NCBI GenBank assembly: GCA_033961575.1
Contig: CM066727.1
Coordinates: 157,961,434 to 158,025,433, forward strand
DNA: 64,000 nt
Origin: Aselliscus stoliczkanus
Lineage: Eukaryota > Chordata > Mammalia > Chiroptera > Hipposideridae
Direction of reading: 5' to 3'
Position numbers and translations under genes: made by a program. A model generated the notes under the pieces. The model searched no databases. It was not told where the DNA came from and saw only the letters and a list, made by a program, of their open reading frames with translations. Positions 1 through 11,488 of this stretch are shown one piece after another. Positions within the stretch are counted from its first letter, which is position 1; every line of letters begins with the position of its first letter.

Positions 1-29
1 TCTGATATGTATTTTATAATTGGAGCACA

Positions 30-110
30 CTCAATTTGAATTTCAAGTGTTCATTAGCCACATGTAGCCAATGGCTCCCTACTGGACAGGGGAATCCTAG
101 AGAAATTCTT
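30..110. mobile_element. MER3-like hAT-Charlie end fragment
   Basis: ATTAGCCACATGTAGCCAAT and CTACTGGACAGGGG fit the common Charlie end 'TAGCCACATGTGGCTAGTGGCTAC...GGACAGCGCAG'. Related fragments are at 39,983 and 55,930. Confidence 0.6.
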
Positions 111-178
111 AGACTTGTACTCAAGGAGATACATGTACAAGGAGTTTGCAGTAACATTTCTTTTTAATTAAAGAGACT

Positions 179-180
<2 letters not shown>

Positions 181-228
<48 letters not shown>
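181..228. repeat. (GT)n microsatellite
   Basis: About 24 uninterrupted GT dinucleotides. Confidence 0.97.
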
Positions 229-231
<3 letters not shown>

Positions 232-639
232 AGAAACGGATGACGGTTTGTTTATTCATACAAATAATACTATTCAACAGTTAAAAGACATGTACAAATA
301 TAGATACATCTCAAAAAAATAATGATTAATGAAAAGAGAAACCTGCAAATAGATTTGAGCTGTAAAGCATTATATATACATATGTGATATAAATTTAAAA
401 CACACAAAACTCTAGGATGTTTTGTTTATAGCTAGATAAAATTATAGTATCAATATATGGGATTGAACACAATAACTTCAGGAACACTATTATATTTGAG
501 AAGGAAGTAAATGGGATAGGGAAATAGGACTTTTGCTCTGTCATTTTTTATTTCTTTAGGAGAAAGAGCTAAAGAAAATAAGGGCAAAATGTTAACATCT
601 ATTCAATCTTGGCAGTGGGTACAGGTAGTAGATTAAAAA
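229..639. other. Unannotated AT-rich intergenic DNA
   Basis: No gene or repeat that I recognise. Confidence 0.5.
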
Positions 640-1240
640 ATAGCCATGGATTTTTTGACACTCTTCAATAGATGAAGGACTCTGTCCCCTTCTCATAACT
701 CTGGGTGGTGGGCTCTGTGATTGCTTTGACCATAGAATACAGTGGACACAACACTGTACCTATTTCCAGGACAAGGCCTTAAAGGTCTGGTAGTTTCCAC
801 TTTTATCTCTTGGAATGTTCCCCGCGGGGAAAACCAGGAGTTTGACTACTCTGAGATCACCATGCTGTGAGGAAGCCCTAAGCTGGTCCTTGGAGAGAAT
901 GTGTAGAGATAAAGAAAGAGAAAGAGACATCCAGCCAGTCCCACCAGTTCCCAACCACCTTAGCCAAGGCCTCAAGTGAGGCATCTTGGAAATAACAGGC
1001 CCCGCAGATGCAACATGAGAAGAAATGAAGAACCCAGATGAAAGATAAAATTAAGGCCCTCAGCTATACAATTCCAGCCTTCTAAAATGGTTGGAACCAC
1101 CATCAAATGAGCCGAAGCCCAGTCAAACAAGCCGTCCTGCTGTGCACCAGAATTCCTGATTCACCATATCAGGAGCATGCCTCCTATTCTAACTTTGGAG
1201 ATGGTTTGCTAGGTAGCAATAGATAACCAGAACAGTTCAT
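640..1240 (+). mobile_element. MLT1-class MaLR LTR
   Basis: It contains the characteristic run of an MLT1 LTR: a TTCCACTTTTATCTCTTGGAA block, CCATGCTGTGAGGAAGCCC at about 861-879, GAATTCCTGATTCACCA near 1,150, and a GCAATAGATAACCAGAACAG end near 1,217-1,236. It is diverged and non-coding. This is an old eutherian insertion. Confidence 0.75.
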
Positions 1241-2748
1241 GGAGTTATACTATTTTCTGTACTTCATGGTTAAAATAACTTATGCTTAAATTTCTTTAAA
1301 ATTTTTAAGAAAAAAATAGAGAAATAAATACATTATATTTTTCTAAAGAAGAATCAAAGACAAATCAGAGGGCCAGAACTAATTAAGCCAAAACACAGCT
1401 ACTAGCTGTCTTGCCAAAATTAAATGAATCAATGAAGTCCCTAAACATTAGGTTTCTTTTTTTTTGCACACATGCTTCAATTTATTTTTCTTTTCTGTAG
1501 CCTCAGTTGTGTTGTTATGATAGAAAAATATTGATTCTTGCTGAAGCTTTGGTTACTCACATAGGGAAGTAGCCAGAGCTCCAACCAACATTAGTTTTTT
1601 TAAAACTCCCATTGCTACACCTCCACCATCTATCCAGCTCAGCTACTCATCAACTGTCTTATAGTCTTCCCTTTCCTTTACCCTTTAAAATACAGTTGAT
1701 TCTAATTATTTACAGATTCTGTCTTTGCAAATTTGCCTACTTGCTAAAATTTATGTGTAACCCCAAAACTAATGAACTCATGGCATTTTTGTAGTCCTTT
1801 GCAAACATGGGCTGAGCAGCAAGAAATCTAAATCACCCACACAAGTTTCCGGCTGAGGTCAGACATGGGGATGCTCTGCCTTCCTGTTTCAGCTCTCATA
1901 CTACAAGTGTCCTTTCTGTGTTCTACTTAAATGCCATATTTTTCTCATTTGTGTGCTTTTGCTGGTGATTTCTCTGTTTAAAACAAACCCCATGCAGAGT
2001 GCCAACATGCTAACTCGTGCTCCTTAGGGAAAAAAATACATGTATTAGAAAGGCTTTGTCAGGCATGAGCTATAGTACTGTTAGCTGTGAGTACAATGCT
2101 ATTTAATTGACAATATATATTAAATAAGGTATCTTTAAAACACAGAAACATACATAAAACAAAGTTACCTACTGATCAGTGAATGAAAATGTTGTGACTG
2201 AAGGTCTGCAGGAGCCTCACTCTGTGTTTCCCCTAGGAGCAATGTTCAGGGTCCACTGGAAAGCGTTCGTGGTGACTTGACAGACCATAACGACTGTAAA
2301 TAACAAGATCTGAGTAGAATTTATGATCGTGGCTCAGGGGACTATTTGGCAGGGTGATTTTAAAATACTGGGTTTCTGGAGATTTGGATCCATTAATGTT
2401 TGCATATTAATATTGACCAGACTGCATCTACACCATACTCATGAGATAGTGCAACTGTCATCACTGTTCTCACCCATTAGACTATAAATATCACAAAGAT
2501 AGGGAACAATCTGTGGTATTCACAGTTACTAGAATCTATCATAGTATCTGACACATAGTAAATGCTGAATACATATCTAATTGAATCATTCATTCATTAA
2601 GAAGATTTATTAAGCCTCTACTGTCTATCAGACTTCATGTTATATGTCAGGTAATTATATGAAGGAACATAGAAAAGGATCAGCAGAACAGAAAGGATGG
2701 GGTAAGCCTGAAGAAAGTAAGGGAGTAGCCTATGTGGATATCTGGGAT
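1241..2748. other. Intergenic DNA with a MIR/L2-like trace
   Basis: Nothing coding. 2,500-2,660 (GACACATAGTAAATGCTGAAT) looks like the end of an old MIR or L2. Confidence 0.45.
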
Positions 2749-2765
2749 AAGAACAAAGGACTTCA

Positions 2766-3941
2766 TACAGATGGCCAACAGGCATATGAAAAAATGTTCA
2801 ACCTCACTGGTCATTAGGGAAATGCAAATAAAAACTACAATGAGATACCACCTCACTCCGGTCAGAATGGCTATCATCAATAAATCAGCAAACAAGAAGT
2901 GCTGGCGGGGCTGTGGGGAAAAGGGACCCTGCTGCACTGTTGGTGGGATTGTAGATTGGTGCAGCCACTGTGGAAGTCAGTATGGAGGTATCTCAAAAAA
3001 CTGGAAATGGAACTACCTTTTGACTGAGCAATTCCACTCCTAGGCATTTATCCTGAAAAACCCAAGACACTAATTCAAAAAAATATATGCACCCCTATGT
3101 TCATTGCAGCGCTATTTACAATAGCTAAGACTTGGAAACAACCGAAATGCCCATCGGTAGAGGACTGGATTAAGAAACTGTGGTACATTTACACAATGGA
3201 ATATTACATAGCTATAAAGAAGAAAGAAATCATACCATTCGCAATGATATGGATGGACCTACAGACTATTACGTTAAGTGAAATAAGTCAGTCAGAGAAA
3301 GACAAATACCATATGATCTCACTTATGTGTGGAATCTTTTTTGTTGTTGTTGTTGTTGAGGGCAGTGTTACTGGCCCTCATATGTGGGACCAAACTGGGG
3401 CCGCTGGCTTCCCAAGCCAGCGCTTAGCCACCGCGCCACTTGGCCAGCCCTATGTGGAATCTAAAGAACTGAATAACTGAGCAATGTAAACATAAATAGT
3501 CTTAGAGACACAAAGAAAAAACTGATGAGGGCTAGATGGGATGGGGATGGGAGAAGGGGAAGAGACGAGGCAACATAAACTGATAACTACAATACTACTG
3601 CAGAGACTGAAGAGACAGTTTAGGGAATATAATCAATAAGGTTGTAAATATTTTTTTTTAGGGGAACAGATGGATGCATGTCCTTTTAGGGAGACCACTT
3701 CATGGATGGTGTAGTGGCCTTACCACTGCACTGTACATCTGAAGCTACCGCTGAACAATATTATATGTCAACTATAATTTAACACATATATAGTCATAGG
3801 ATGTGGAATATAGTGTAGGGATGGAGTCAATGGAATTGTAATAGAAATGTATGATATCAGGGGTGGAGGGAGGCAGGGGAGTGGAAGGGGGAGTCACTTT
3901 GTAAGGGGTGAAAAAAAACTATTGCATTATTTTGTACATCT

Positions 3942-3975
<34 letters not shown>
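2766..3975 (+). mobile_element. 5'-truncated L1 retrotransposon with clear target-site duplications
   Basis: It carries the C-terminal end of L1 ORF2 (translated motifs such as WYIYTMEYYIAIKKKE near 3,181-3,228), a 3'UTR, and an (AAT)n tail at about 3,943-3,975. The flanks share a 17-base TSD with one mismatch: AAGAACAAAGGACTTCA at 2,749-2,765 and AAGAACAAAGGGCTTCA at 3,976-3,992. The near-identical TSD indicates a fairly recent, lineage-specific insertion. A SINE is inserted inside it. Confidence 0.92.
3338..3450 (-). mobile_element. Short tRNA-headed SINE (Rhin-type) inside the L1
   Basis: The reverse complement begins GGGCTGGCCAAGTGGCGCGG and passes TCCCACATATGAGGGCCAG to an A-tail. The TSD TATG(TG)TGGAATCT occurs at 3,324-3,337 and again from 3,451. 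It is therefore younger than the L1 it interrupts. The element is about 90 nt plus a tail, essentially a tRNA-like unit with A and B box-like segments. Confidence 0.9.
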
Positions 3976-3977
<2 letters not shown>

Positions 3978-4669
3978 GAACAAAGGGCTTCAGGCAGGAG
4001 AGAACCCACATGTTTGTGGAAGAGCAAAGAGGCTCAAGTGTCACAGGCCCTCTTTTTACAAAGAAAGAAAAGTGCCTCTCGAAACACGAGGGAAAAGTGT
4101 GTGCCTGGTTCTGTAGAGACACCAAACATTCCCATTTATACTCTTCTGGTAAGAAAGTAAGACAGTAATATTAAATAAAAGCAGTATTTATCATCAAGTA
4201 GAATGACCCAACATTTGAGAAGGGGCACCCTTTCCGGGAGTGCAGAAAGGGGGACATACGATCTGACTGATATGGAAGGAAGGTAGAAGTGGTCTCCTTG
4301 TGCTCATATTAAAGCCTGCATAATATACAAAATATAATCCCTGGAGGATATTAACTATTCATGAAAGCCAAATACATGCTTTTAACCTATGACACTTGAG
4401 TTCTGAGCAAGAGGCTGTAACTGCTGTATTTTCCTAACCTTGTATCCCAGGAAAGCAAAAGTCAAAAAGAAAGGATACAAAGGAAAAATAAGAAGCTATT
4501 TTTTCTGTAATGTTTCAATTTAATTAGACATATATTTCTTTAAAGGAGAAGATAGAGGTATAGTTCTATAGCCAATATTATCCATTGTCTTACCATTTCT
4601 TTTGTTATAGTGATCAAATATATAACTAAGTAATTATAAGCCTGGCTGTTAGAGACTAAATCTGAAATA

Positions 4670-4751
4670 TTGGGTTGTCGGAAAAATCATGACTCATTTT
4701 TGCAACGAAAAACATAGGAAAAAATACGTCATGACTTTTCCAACAACCCAA
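4670..4751. mobile_element. Palindromic mariner-type MITE, copy 1
   Basis: An 82-bp near-palindrome starting TTGGGTTGTCGGAAAAATCA and ending with its reverse complement, flanked by TA on both sides (4,668-4,669 and 4,752-4,753). The structure matches MADE1-like mariner MITEs. Confidence 0.88.
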
Positions 4752-6029
4752 TATATATATTTCAAAGCTATTCTTCTTTGTAATAAATAAATAAGATTTC
4801 ATTTATGTGTACACTATCATCATCAAAATTTTTAGTCACAAAATGCTAAAAAAAAATGTTTGTTAAAATACAGAACAGCTAGGCCATAGTATAACTGTGT
4901 AATCTGTAATCTAACCACTGATAATATAATTGACACTTTCTTGTTTCCCTGGGCCTTAATACATCTTAAAAGAGTAACCCATTGGAGGCCTTCCCTTCTG
5001 GCATATTCGGGAAAGAAAACAAGAGCAGAGGGACATTGCATTTTTGGAGAGAAGGTACCTAGCCATCAGTGTATCTGGCAAGAGCAGTTCATTAAAGTCC
5101 ATTATTTCTGCTCGTGAATAGAGGGGTAGAGTCACAAACATTGAATTATAGCTTCATAGGAATTGTGTGTTCATTATAGTGAATAAAATTAAATTTCAAG
5201 CCCAGAGCCAGTAGTTAAAAGAATTCAGCTCCAAATACCATAAAAAAAAACTACCTAGCAATTCCACCCAAAGCTTTAGGGTGGAAACAGGCTGATTGCA
5301 TATCAGGCAATGGTCAAAGGAAATCCACTGCCATTCCAAAAAAATTGTCCCTCCATTGCCACTCTAAAAATATGTCTTGTTTACTTGAAAAAGGTTTAAA
5401 AGACGTACGTAGCTGAGACATGTGCTGCTTTGTGGAAGTAATAATGAGCCAAGACAGACACTGATTCTGGCCCCAAATGTAAATTTGATGGAAAGGAGCA
5501 CAGGTCCATTTGTATTTTACTCTGGCTTCAGGCTTGGCCAGAATTTCACCCTACGCTTGCCTCGAGGGCTTTGGTGCAGGGTCGGCTGCATCTCTGTGGT
5601 CTGGCCTACACATATAAGGAAAAGTCAGTTTGCATTTGCTAAATTATTTATGAGCTCAGCTGCTGTTTGGATTTTTTTATTGAATAATTTTTTAAATAAA
5701 TATTTTATGAGCAGCCAGCGGCTATTGGTATTCGATGCATTTCAGAAAATTAAAGAATAAAATTTACACTGTAGTATACAAAGACAAAAGGATCACCCTC
5801 TGTTGAGAAAAGACTCACATTACTCGCACATTACGTGGATTTAGACTACTTACCAAACTATGTTTTCGAATTTAGATACATTCCCCTTTAACAGATGAAT
5901 CAAAAAATGATGGCACTTCAATTTCTTCTTTGATCTTCATTCCTAAGTCAGTGTTCTGGGTGCTCTCAGTTTTAGATGTGCACCCTGTGCTTTTATTTCA
6001 CACTTGGGGCCACAGTTTTGAACTGTGGA

Positions 6030-6080
6030 ATAAACCAGTGAACAAAGCAGTGAAACAAACCAGTGAACAAAACAGTGAAA
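6030..6080. repeat. Short tandem repeat, unit about 15 bases
   Basis: ACCAGTGAACAAAGCAGTGA repeats with small changes as ACCAGTGAACAAAACAGTGA, giving three to four partial units. Confidence 0.85.
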
Positions 6081-6779
6081 ATATTCATATTTTCAACCAC
6101 TAAGGGTGCCAGTAATGCTGCCATCTTTTACCCCCACTGCTAATACCAGGATCACTTTGTATATCACAAATATTTTTCCTCACCTTGAAAATTAGCTAAT
6201 AAAGTTGAATTCATTCTTAACTCTGTAAAGCTGAGGATGTAAAAAAAAATCTTTCAGTACAAATTATGATGATAAATCCAAGATGCAGTTCAGCAAATGT
6301 CTTGGATTGAATAGCATAGCATCTCTCATGATATGAAGTATGTTCAGCTTGGGTGAGACCTTTAAGCTGTTAACCAAAAGGCTATTTTCTTCATGTAGAT
6401 TTCTTCACATAAATTTTAGTCAGTGTTTTCATGAAAAGGGTTATGTTTGAGTTTATACAAAATAATGAATACATAATAATTTGTATTCAGATAATCTTTT
6501 CAGTCAAGAAACTAAAACATCCTATAAATATTTATTATTGCCCTGAGCATATTACATATGAAGAAGAATTGAGAGCCACAACTGTAGGCCTTTACAGAAA
6601 TTCACCTTGTGTGGTTCTTCTTCACTGTAAATTTCCTTGTTTATCCAGGTCCTGCCTTCTTCCTATGTTCTCTTATCTCCACACTCCAAGCCTTAGCCTA
6701 TTCTTAGGCCCCAATTCAATAGGCCAGAGATGAAGCTCAGGATTCTTAGTTGTACCAAATAACAAAACTCAAACAATTT

Positions 6780-7330
6780 AGTAATGAGTTTGATGTCCTT
6801 TATTCCAGGGAAAACAAATCATAGATTGGGGAAATACAGTGCCTCACTATCAATGGAGCACCCTTCCCGAGGAATTTTGGGCAAGAGTGAATTTAATAGA
6901 GCTTATAAGAGGCAAATAGAAACAAGGCATTATTGGCTAGGAGGCCAAGGAATTCCTTATGAGGCTCACCCCTTTCTTCCTTCCTTCCTTCCTTCCTTCC
7001 TTCCTTCCTTCCTTCCTTCCTTCCTTCCTTCCTCTCCTTCTCCTCCTCCTCCTTTTCCTCTTCCTCCTAATTCTCCTAATTCATTTTCTCTCTCTCTCTC
7101 TCTCTCTCCACTATAGCAAATTAATTGAATTCAAGGAGTGGGTCATAGGAACCTCTGTAGCCAGTTGGTCAGAAGCACTGGTAACAATCTGGACTTGGAA
7201 TAGGCATCTGAATTGGAGGAGAGTGTGTCTGAATTGACTTAACTTGTGGGACACCCAGCTGGTGTTTGAGAATTGCTTGGTGATATGGGGAGGGAGGAAA
7301 CCCACCACAATGGAATTGGGTGCAGAAAAA
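6780..7330. mobile_element. LTR-like sequence split by a (CTTC)n microsatellite
   Basis: The right part (GTGGGACACCCAGCTGGTGT near 7,246, GAGAATTGCTTGGTG) resembles a common mammalian LTR segment that I recall but cannot name. The left part has no clear match. Confidence 0.35.
6972..7110. repeat. (TTCC)n, (CTC)n and (CT)n microsatellite cluster
   Basis: About 15 copies of CTTC/TTCC, then a pyrimidine-rich CTCCT stretch and (CT)n at 7,087-7,108. The long proline/serine or leucine frames here come only from this repeat. Confidence 0.95.
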
Positions 7331-7425
7331 TCAAGTCCCACTTATCTCATGCAGTTATTATGAGGCTCAAATAAGACCATTTATGTGAAGATGATATTAA
7401 TGTTGATGTCAAAAGTTTGTAGTCA

Positions 7426-7592
7426 GGGCCAGCCGAGCTGCTCAGTTGGTTAAGAGCTCGCTCAAGAGTGTGAGCTGAGCTCTGAGCAACAGCAGTTTGA
7501 TGCCCAGCCCGAGCTGAGCTGCCGCTGAGCTGCCAACTGGTAGCAGGATGACTCAGCTAAAAAAATTAAAAATAAAATAAAATAAAATATCC
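7426..7592 (+). mobile_element. VES-like SINE (head only, short form)
   Basis: It starts GGGCCAGCCGAGCTGCTCAG, has a tRNA-like head, a GAGCTGAGCTGCC-rich body and an (AAAAT)n tail. It is followed at once by the longer SINE at 7,593. Only one TSD (AGTTTGTAGTCA, 7,414-7,425 and 8,057-8,068) encloses both units. Confidence 0.88.
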
Positions 7593-8056
7593 GGGCCAGC
7601 CGAGTGGCGCGTTGGTTAAGAGCTGGCTTGGGATGTCAGCGGCCCCGGTTCAGATCCCACGTATGAGGGCCAGTGGCACTGCCCTCTACAGCTAAGATGG
7701 TGAACAACAGCTCCACCTGGAGCTGGGCTGCTGTGAGTCCCTGGGATGGCATAGCTGCAACCCCTGCTGCAGTGGGCTGCCATAGGCTACAGTGAGTGGC
7801 CAGCAACCAGCGTGAGCTGCTGGCAGTCAGAGTGAGCTGCCAAGAGCCGCTGTGAGCAGCCATCCAGAGGCTGGTGAGCAATCTGCCTCACCCGAGAAGA
7901 GTGCAATGACGATACCAATGTGGGCCAGTGAAGCAATGTCTTCCACAACTAGACTGAAGAACAAAAGGACAGCAACTTATCTGTTCCCCTTCCCCAATTC
8001 CCCAACGCTGTTCCCCTCCCCCAATTCCCCAATAAAATCTTTTTTTAAAAAAAAGA
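7593..8056 (+). mobile_element. Long composite SINE (about 430-460 nt)
   Basis: It has the same Rhin-type tRNA head as the short SINEs, then a unique body rich in GAGCTGCC/CTGCAGTGGGCTGCC. The tail carries a duplicated CCCCTTCCCCAATTCCCCAA block and an AATAAA before the A-run. Further copies lie at 23,477 (+), 29,135 (+), 42,508 (-), 46,798 (-), 59,921 (-) and, truncated, at 48,165 (+). Confidence 0.88.
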
Positions 8057-8068
8057 GTTTGTAGTCAT

Positions 8069-8849
8069 CCATATTTCTAAAACTGTCCTCCAAACAGGAA
8101 ATTAGATAGAAATTGATATCTAGAATAAAGCCTCTCCTTTTCAGTTCATGTACAAAATCTCTATAAAAGGAACCAGTAACACCTACATTGTGAACCTCCT
8201 CACAGAAGCTGCATTAGGGAATTGTCACAAAAGATCAAGAGGGTGCATGATTGCTACGCACCTGTAGATACATGTCAAAGACAGAAGCAGAATATTTAAG
8301 TTGGTAACAGAATTTTCACTGAATCCTCTTAATTAGTTCACGCCAGGGGAGTCAATACAATCCACTCTCCCTATCTCCACATTTCCAATGTGTCAGAGTA
8401 TTTCTATTTTTATTACATGAATTGCTTTACAAATAAGCACAGTGTGAAGCATCAATGCTTTATAAAAACAGCGTTAATGCACCAACTTGTTTGGAAGCCA
8501 AGGAGAGAATAAGAACACAGCCTAGAGAGAATTTAATGGGCTCAGCTTAAACTTCTCCCAGCCAAGAGCACTGAACACCTTAACAGTTATGAAGAAGTTA
8601 CAGGGCATATTGAGCATCTAAGCACAGTGCACTAAATTCCATACTCCAGCAGTGTTGATTTATTTTTTCCTGAGGTTTCCATGGCTAAACCTGCTCACTA
8701 AAGGATTCTCCTTGAAAAAACCGTATCTCTCCCTACAATACTTTCAGAGACATTTAGGATGGGCTAAACCTGAAAAGTAACCAGGCCCAACAAATTGGGC
8801 TATGAGTTAGGGAAACTTTAATTACATAATAATAACAATCTTTTGCTTG
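8069..8849. other. Repeat-poor intergenic DNA
   Basis: No recognisable repeat or gene between the composite SINE and the L1 fragment. Confidence 0.45.
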
Positions 8850-9119
8850 GAAAGAGACACTATAAGCAAAGTAAAAACAATATGACAAATTGGAAGAAAA
8901 CTGTTGCAACATACATCACACAAAAAATTTTAGTGGTCCTATTATGTAAACAAATGTCTAAAAATATAGAACAAAAGTTCCTTTAACCCTAGAGAAAAAT
9001 GGGCCAGAGCTTAGGAAAAAAAAAAAATGCAGATGGTTCTCAACCATAACATAAATGCAAATGAAAACTTCACTGAAATGTCATTTCTTAAAAATCCAAA
9101 AGTACAAAAAGGTAGTCTG

Positions 9120-9221
9120 GGGCCGGCCGAGTGGCGCGGTGGTTAAGCGCTGGCTTGGGAGGCCAGTGGCCCTGGTTCAGGTCCCACATATGAGGGCAGT
9201 GACACTGCCCTCAAAAAAAAA
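9120..9221 (+). mobile_element. Short Rhin-type SINE
   Basis: GGGCCGGCCGAGTGGCGCGG head to ACTGCCCTC then an A-tail. TSD AAAAAGGTAGTCTG lies on both sides. It is inserted in an L1 3' region. Confidence 0.92.
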
Positions 9222-9467
9222 AAAAAGGTAGTCTGTTAGAAAGGCCTAAGGAAATAACGCTTATACATGGGATTATCTAGCAAAATTATATATGAGTTTA
9301 TCCTTTATCCAAGAATTCCACATCTATTGTAGCAATCCATTCCAAAGATAATACTAGCACTATTATGAACAGATATTTGTACAAGGAATTCATTGTGAAG
9401 TTATTTAAAATAGAAAAATACTGAAAGCAATCCTACTGTCCATCAAAAGAGGTTGACTGAATAAGTC

Positions 9468-9640
9468 CAGTGATTCTCAAACTTTAGGTGTGCTCAAATC
9501 ACCTGGAGGTCTTTATAACGCACAGAGTTTCTGATACAGTATGTCTGGGGTGGAGCCCAAGAATTCCCATTTTTAACAAGTTTGCAGGTGATGGCTGATG
9601 ATGCTGCTGGTTTAGGTGCCACAATTTGAGAACTACTGCT
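9468..9640. mobile_element. MER5A (hAT-Charlie) element
   Basis: Both ends resemble MER5A: CCAGTGATTCTCAAACTTTA and TTTGAGAACTACTGCTTAG, with the central TCTGGGGTGGAGCCCAAGAA. It sits inside an L1 3'-end sequence. Confidence 0.88.
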
Positions 9641-10733
9641 TAGTATGTCCATACAATTGGACACTTGCAGCTATAAAAAGGAAGAGTATCTCTATGTACT
9701 ACTATGGAGTCATCTTTGGGTTATAGGTTTTAGTAAAAATAAGCAGAATAGAAAAAAAATGTGCATTGTATATTATTCCTTACCCAAAAAGTGGGACATA
9801 CAAATGCATATGTATTTGCTTATATTCAAAAGATAGATCATAAAAATTTTTAGAGTGGTTATGTCTATGGGAGAGGGAATAGGGTAGAGTTAGACTTCTT
9901 GGTATAAATCTTGTTCTATAGATTTGACTTTGGAAGAATGTAAATATTTTAGTTAATGATAAAGCAAAATAAATTTTTAATAAAATCCCTAAAAATAAAA
10001 AATAATATGAAACAAATGAACCTAAATGTGTATCAAGTTGGTGGCAGAACTACACAGAAAGGAATAATTCCAAATGACTTTAAAACACAATTATTTGACT
10101 ATACAACCCTAGTGAAATGCTTGATAAAAAGATGTGTGAAAAATAAAATAAAATTTTAAACTGTTTTCAGTCACTATATTGTTGGTCGTAGTATAGATAT
10201 TGTTATTAGTAAACTATTATATATAATGAAGAAAATTAATAATGATGGGATATTTTTAATATTTTTAATTCTATCATTCTCTAAGTGATTGATAAACAGT
10301 ATTCTTGACATGGGAAAAAAGAGACACAAATATAAGAAGAGTTTATATACAAACGCTGTAATCTTGAATTTGAAAAATCAGTATCAACTCATAGCGAATC
10401 TTTTTTTAAAAACAACACAAAATAAAACAATTCTTCCCTCTGTTCTCTAAAAAGGCCATCCAGGTTGTGGTCTCTAAATGACATTGCCCACTAAAAGAAA
10501 ACAGGGCTCCTTGGAAAAATAGCTGATTCAAGGTCAGAGTCAGGAAAGGTACAAGATCTCAAGGAAACCCTCAAAAACAACTGGGGTCATGAAAAGAGGA
10601 CCTGAAAGCCAACTTAAAGCAACTTCCACTAGCCAAAGATACCTTGAGGCTCAAAGAGAGTAATAACTGCAATGGATTAAATGACATCAAATATGTTTAA
10701 ATCCATGAGTTCATAGTAATATTCAAAAGAAGG

Positions 10734-10828
10734 GAGGGAAGGAAGGAAGGAAGGAAGGAAGGAAGGAAGGAAGGAAGGAAGGAAGGAAGGAAGGGAGGGA
10801 GGGAGGGAGGGAGGGAGGGAGGGAAAGA
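10734..10828. repeat. (GGAA)n followed by (GGGA)n microsatellite
   Basis: About 14 GGAA units, then about 8 GGGA units, all on one strand. Confidence 0.95.
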
Positions 10829-10895
10829 AAGGGAGGCAGAATTGGTCACATTAAGACATGCCATAAACCAATTCATTATTTTAAAAATTGTTACA

Positions 10896-11000
10896 GGGCT
10901 GGCCGAGTGGCGCCGCGGTTAAGCGCTGGCTTGGGACGCCAGCGGCTCCGGTTCGGGTCCCACTTATGAGGGCCAGTGACACTGCCCTCAAAAAAAAAAA
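10896..11000 (+). mobile_element. Short Rhin-type SINE
   Basis: GGGCTGGCCGAGTGGCGCCG head with A-tail. TSD AAAATTGTTAC flanks both sides. The B-box-like GGTTCGGGTCCC is well preserved, so it is a young copy. Confidence 0.92.
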
Positions 11001-11010
11001 AAATTGTTAC

Positions 11011-11453
11011 ATAAAAAAGATTCAAACACTTATTATACTGTTTAAAATACAAACTTGTATACTGGGTTGCCAGGTAGAAGACGGACAATTTCTATTTATA
11101 GAACTATTCTATAATAAATTAGAATCAGAACACCACCGTTTTGCAACCCCTAATGAAATAATGGATTTGGTGGTCATCATCAACAGCTGTCAGCACCATT
11201 AAACTAGAGATTACTGAATATTATGTGCCTTCTAATGAAATAATATACCACCTTATGAAGTAGTCTGGTCAAACAAAATTAAACCGGAGTCTAATTAAAA
11301 CTCTGGATCCAACAACCAGTCTACAAGAAATATAAGGACAAAGGAATATGTCACGTAACAGCACCACAGTGTTGGGAGCCGACAGTCTACCGGTGTCTGA
11401 CAAGGCCACTTTGAAATAAAGATCCACACTGACACCATATATATATATATATG

Positions 11454-11488
<35 letters not shown>

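Larger units (their letters stand above)
3993..6779. other. Intergenic DNA, mostly unclassified
   Basis: Apart from the MITE at 4,670 and the short tandem repeat at 6,030, I see only AT-rich sequence and no coding signal. Confidence 0.5.
8850..9930 (+). mobile_element. L1 ORF2 C-terminus and 3'UTR, old
   Basis: The usual L1 3' reading (CATAACATAAATGCAAATGAAAACT near 9,045; AGAATTCCACATCTATTG near 9,312; GGACACTTGCAGCTATAAAAAG near 9,659) is interrupted by a SINE at 9,120 and MER5A at 9,468. No coding capacity remains. Confidence 0.75.

Noticed and set aside
2732..3480. Two adjacent frames that look like a reverse-transcriptase tail
   Set aside because: This is the C-terminal part of a truncated L1 ORF2 with a SINE inside. 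The element cannot be functional.
9120..11000. tRNA-like A and B box segments in the SINE heads, considered as tRNA genes
   Set aside because: The heads have an A-tail and TSDs and lack a complete cloverleaf with a clean acceptor stem. They are SINEs and not functional tRNA genes.
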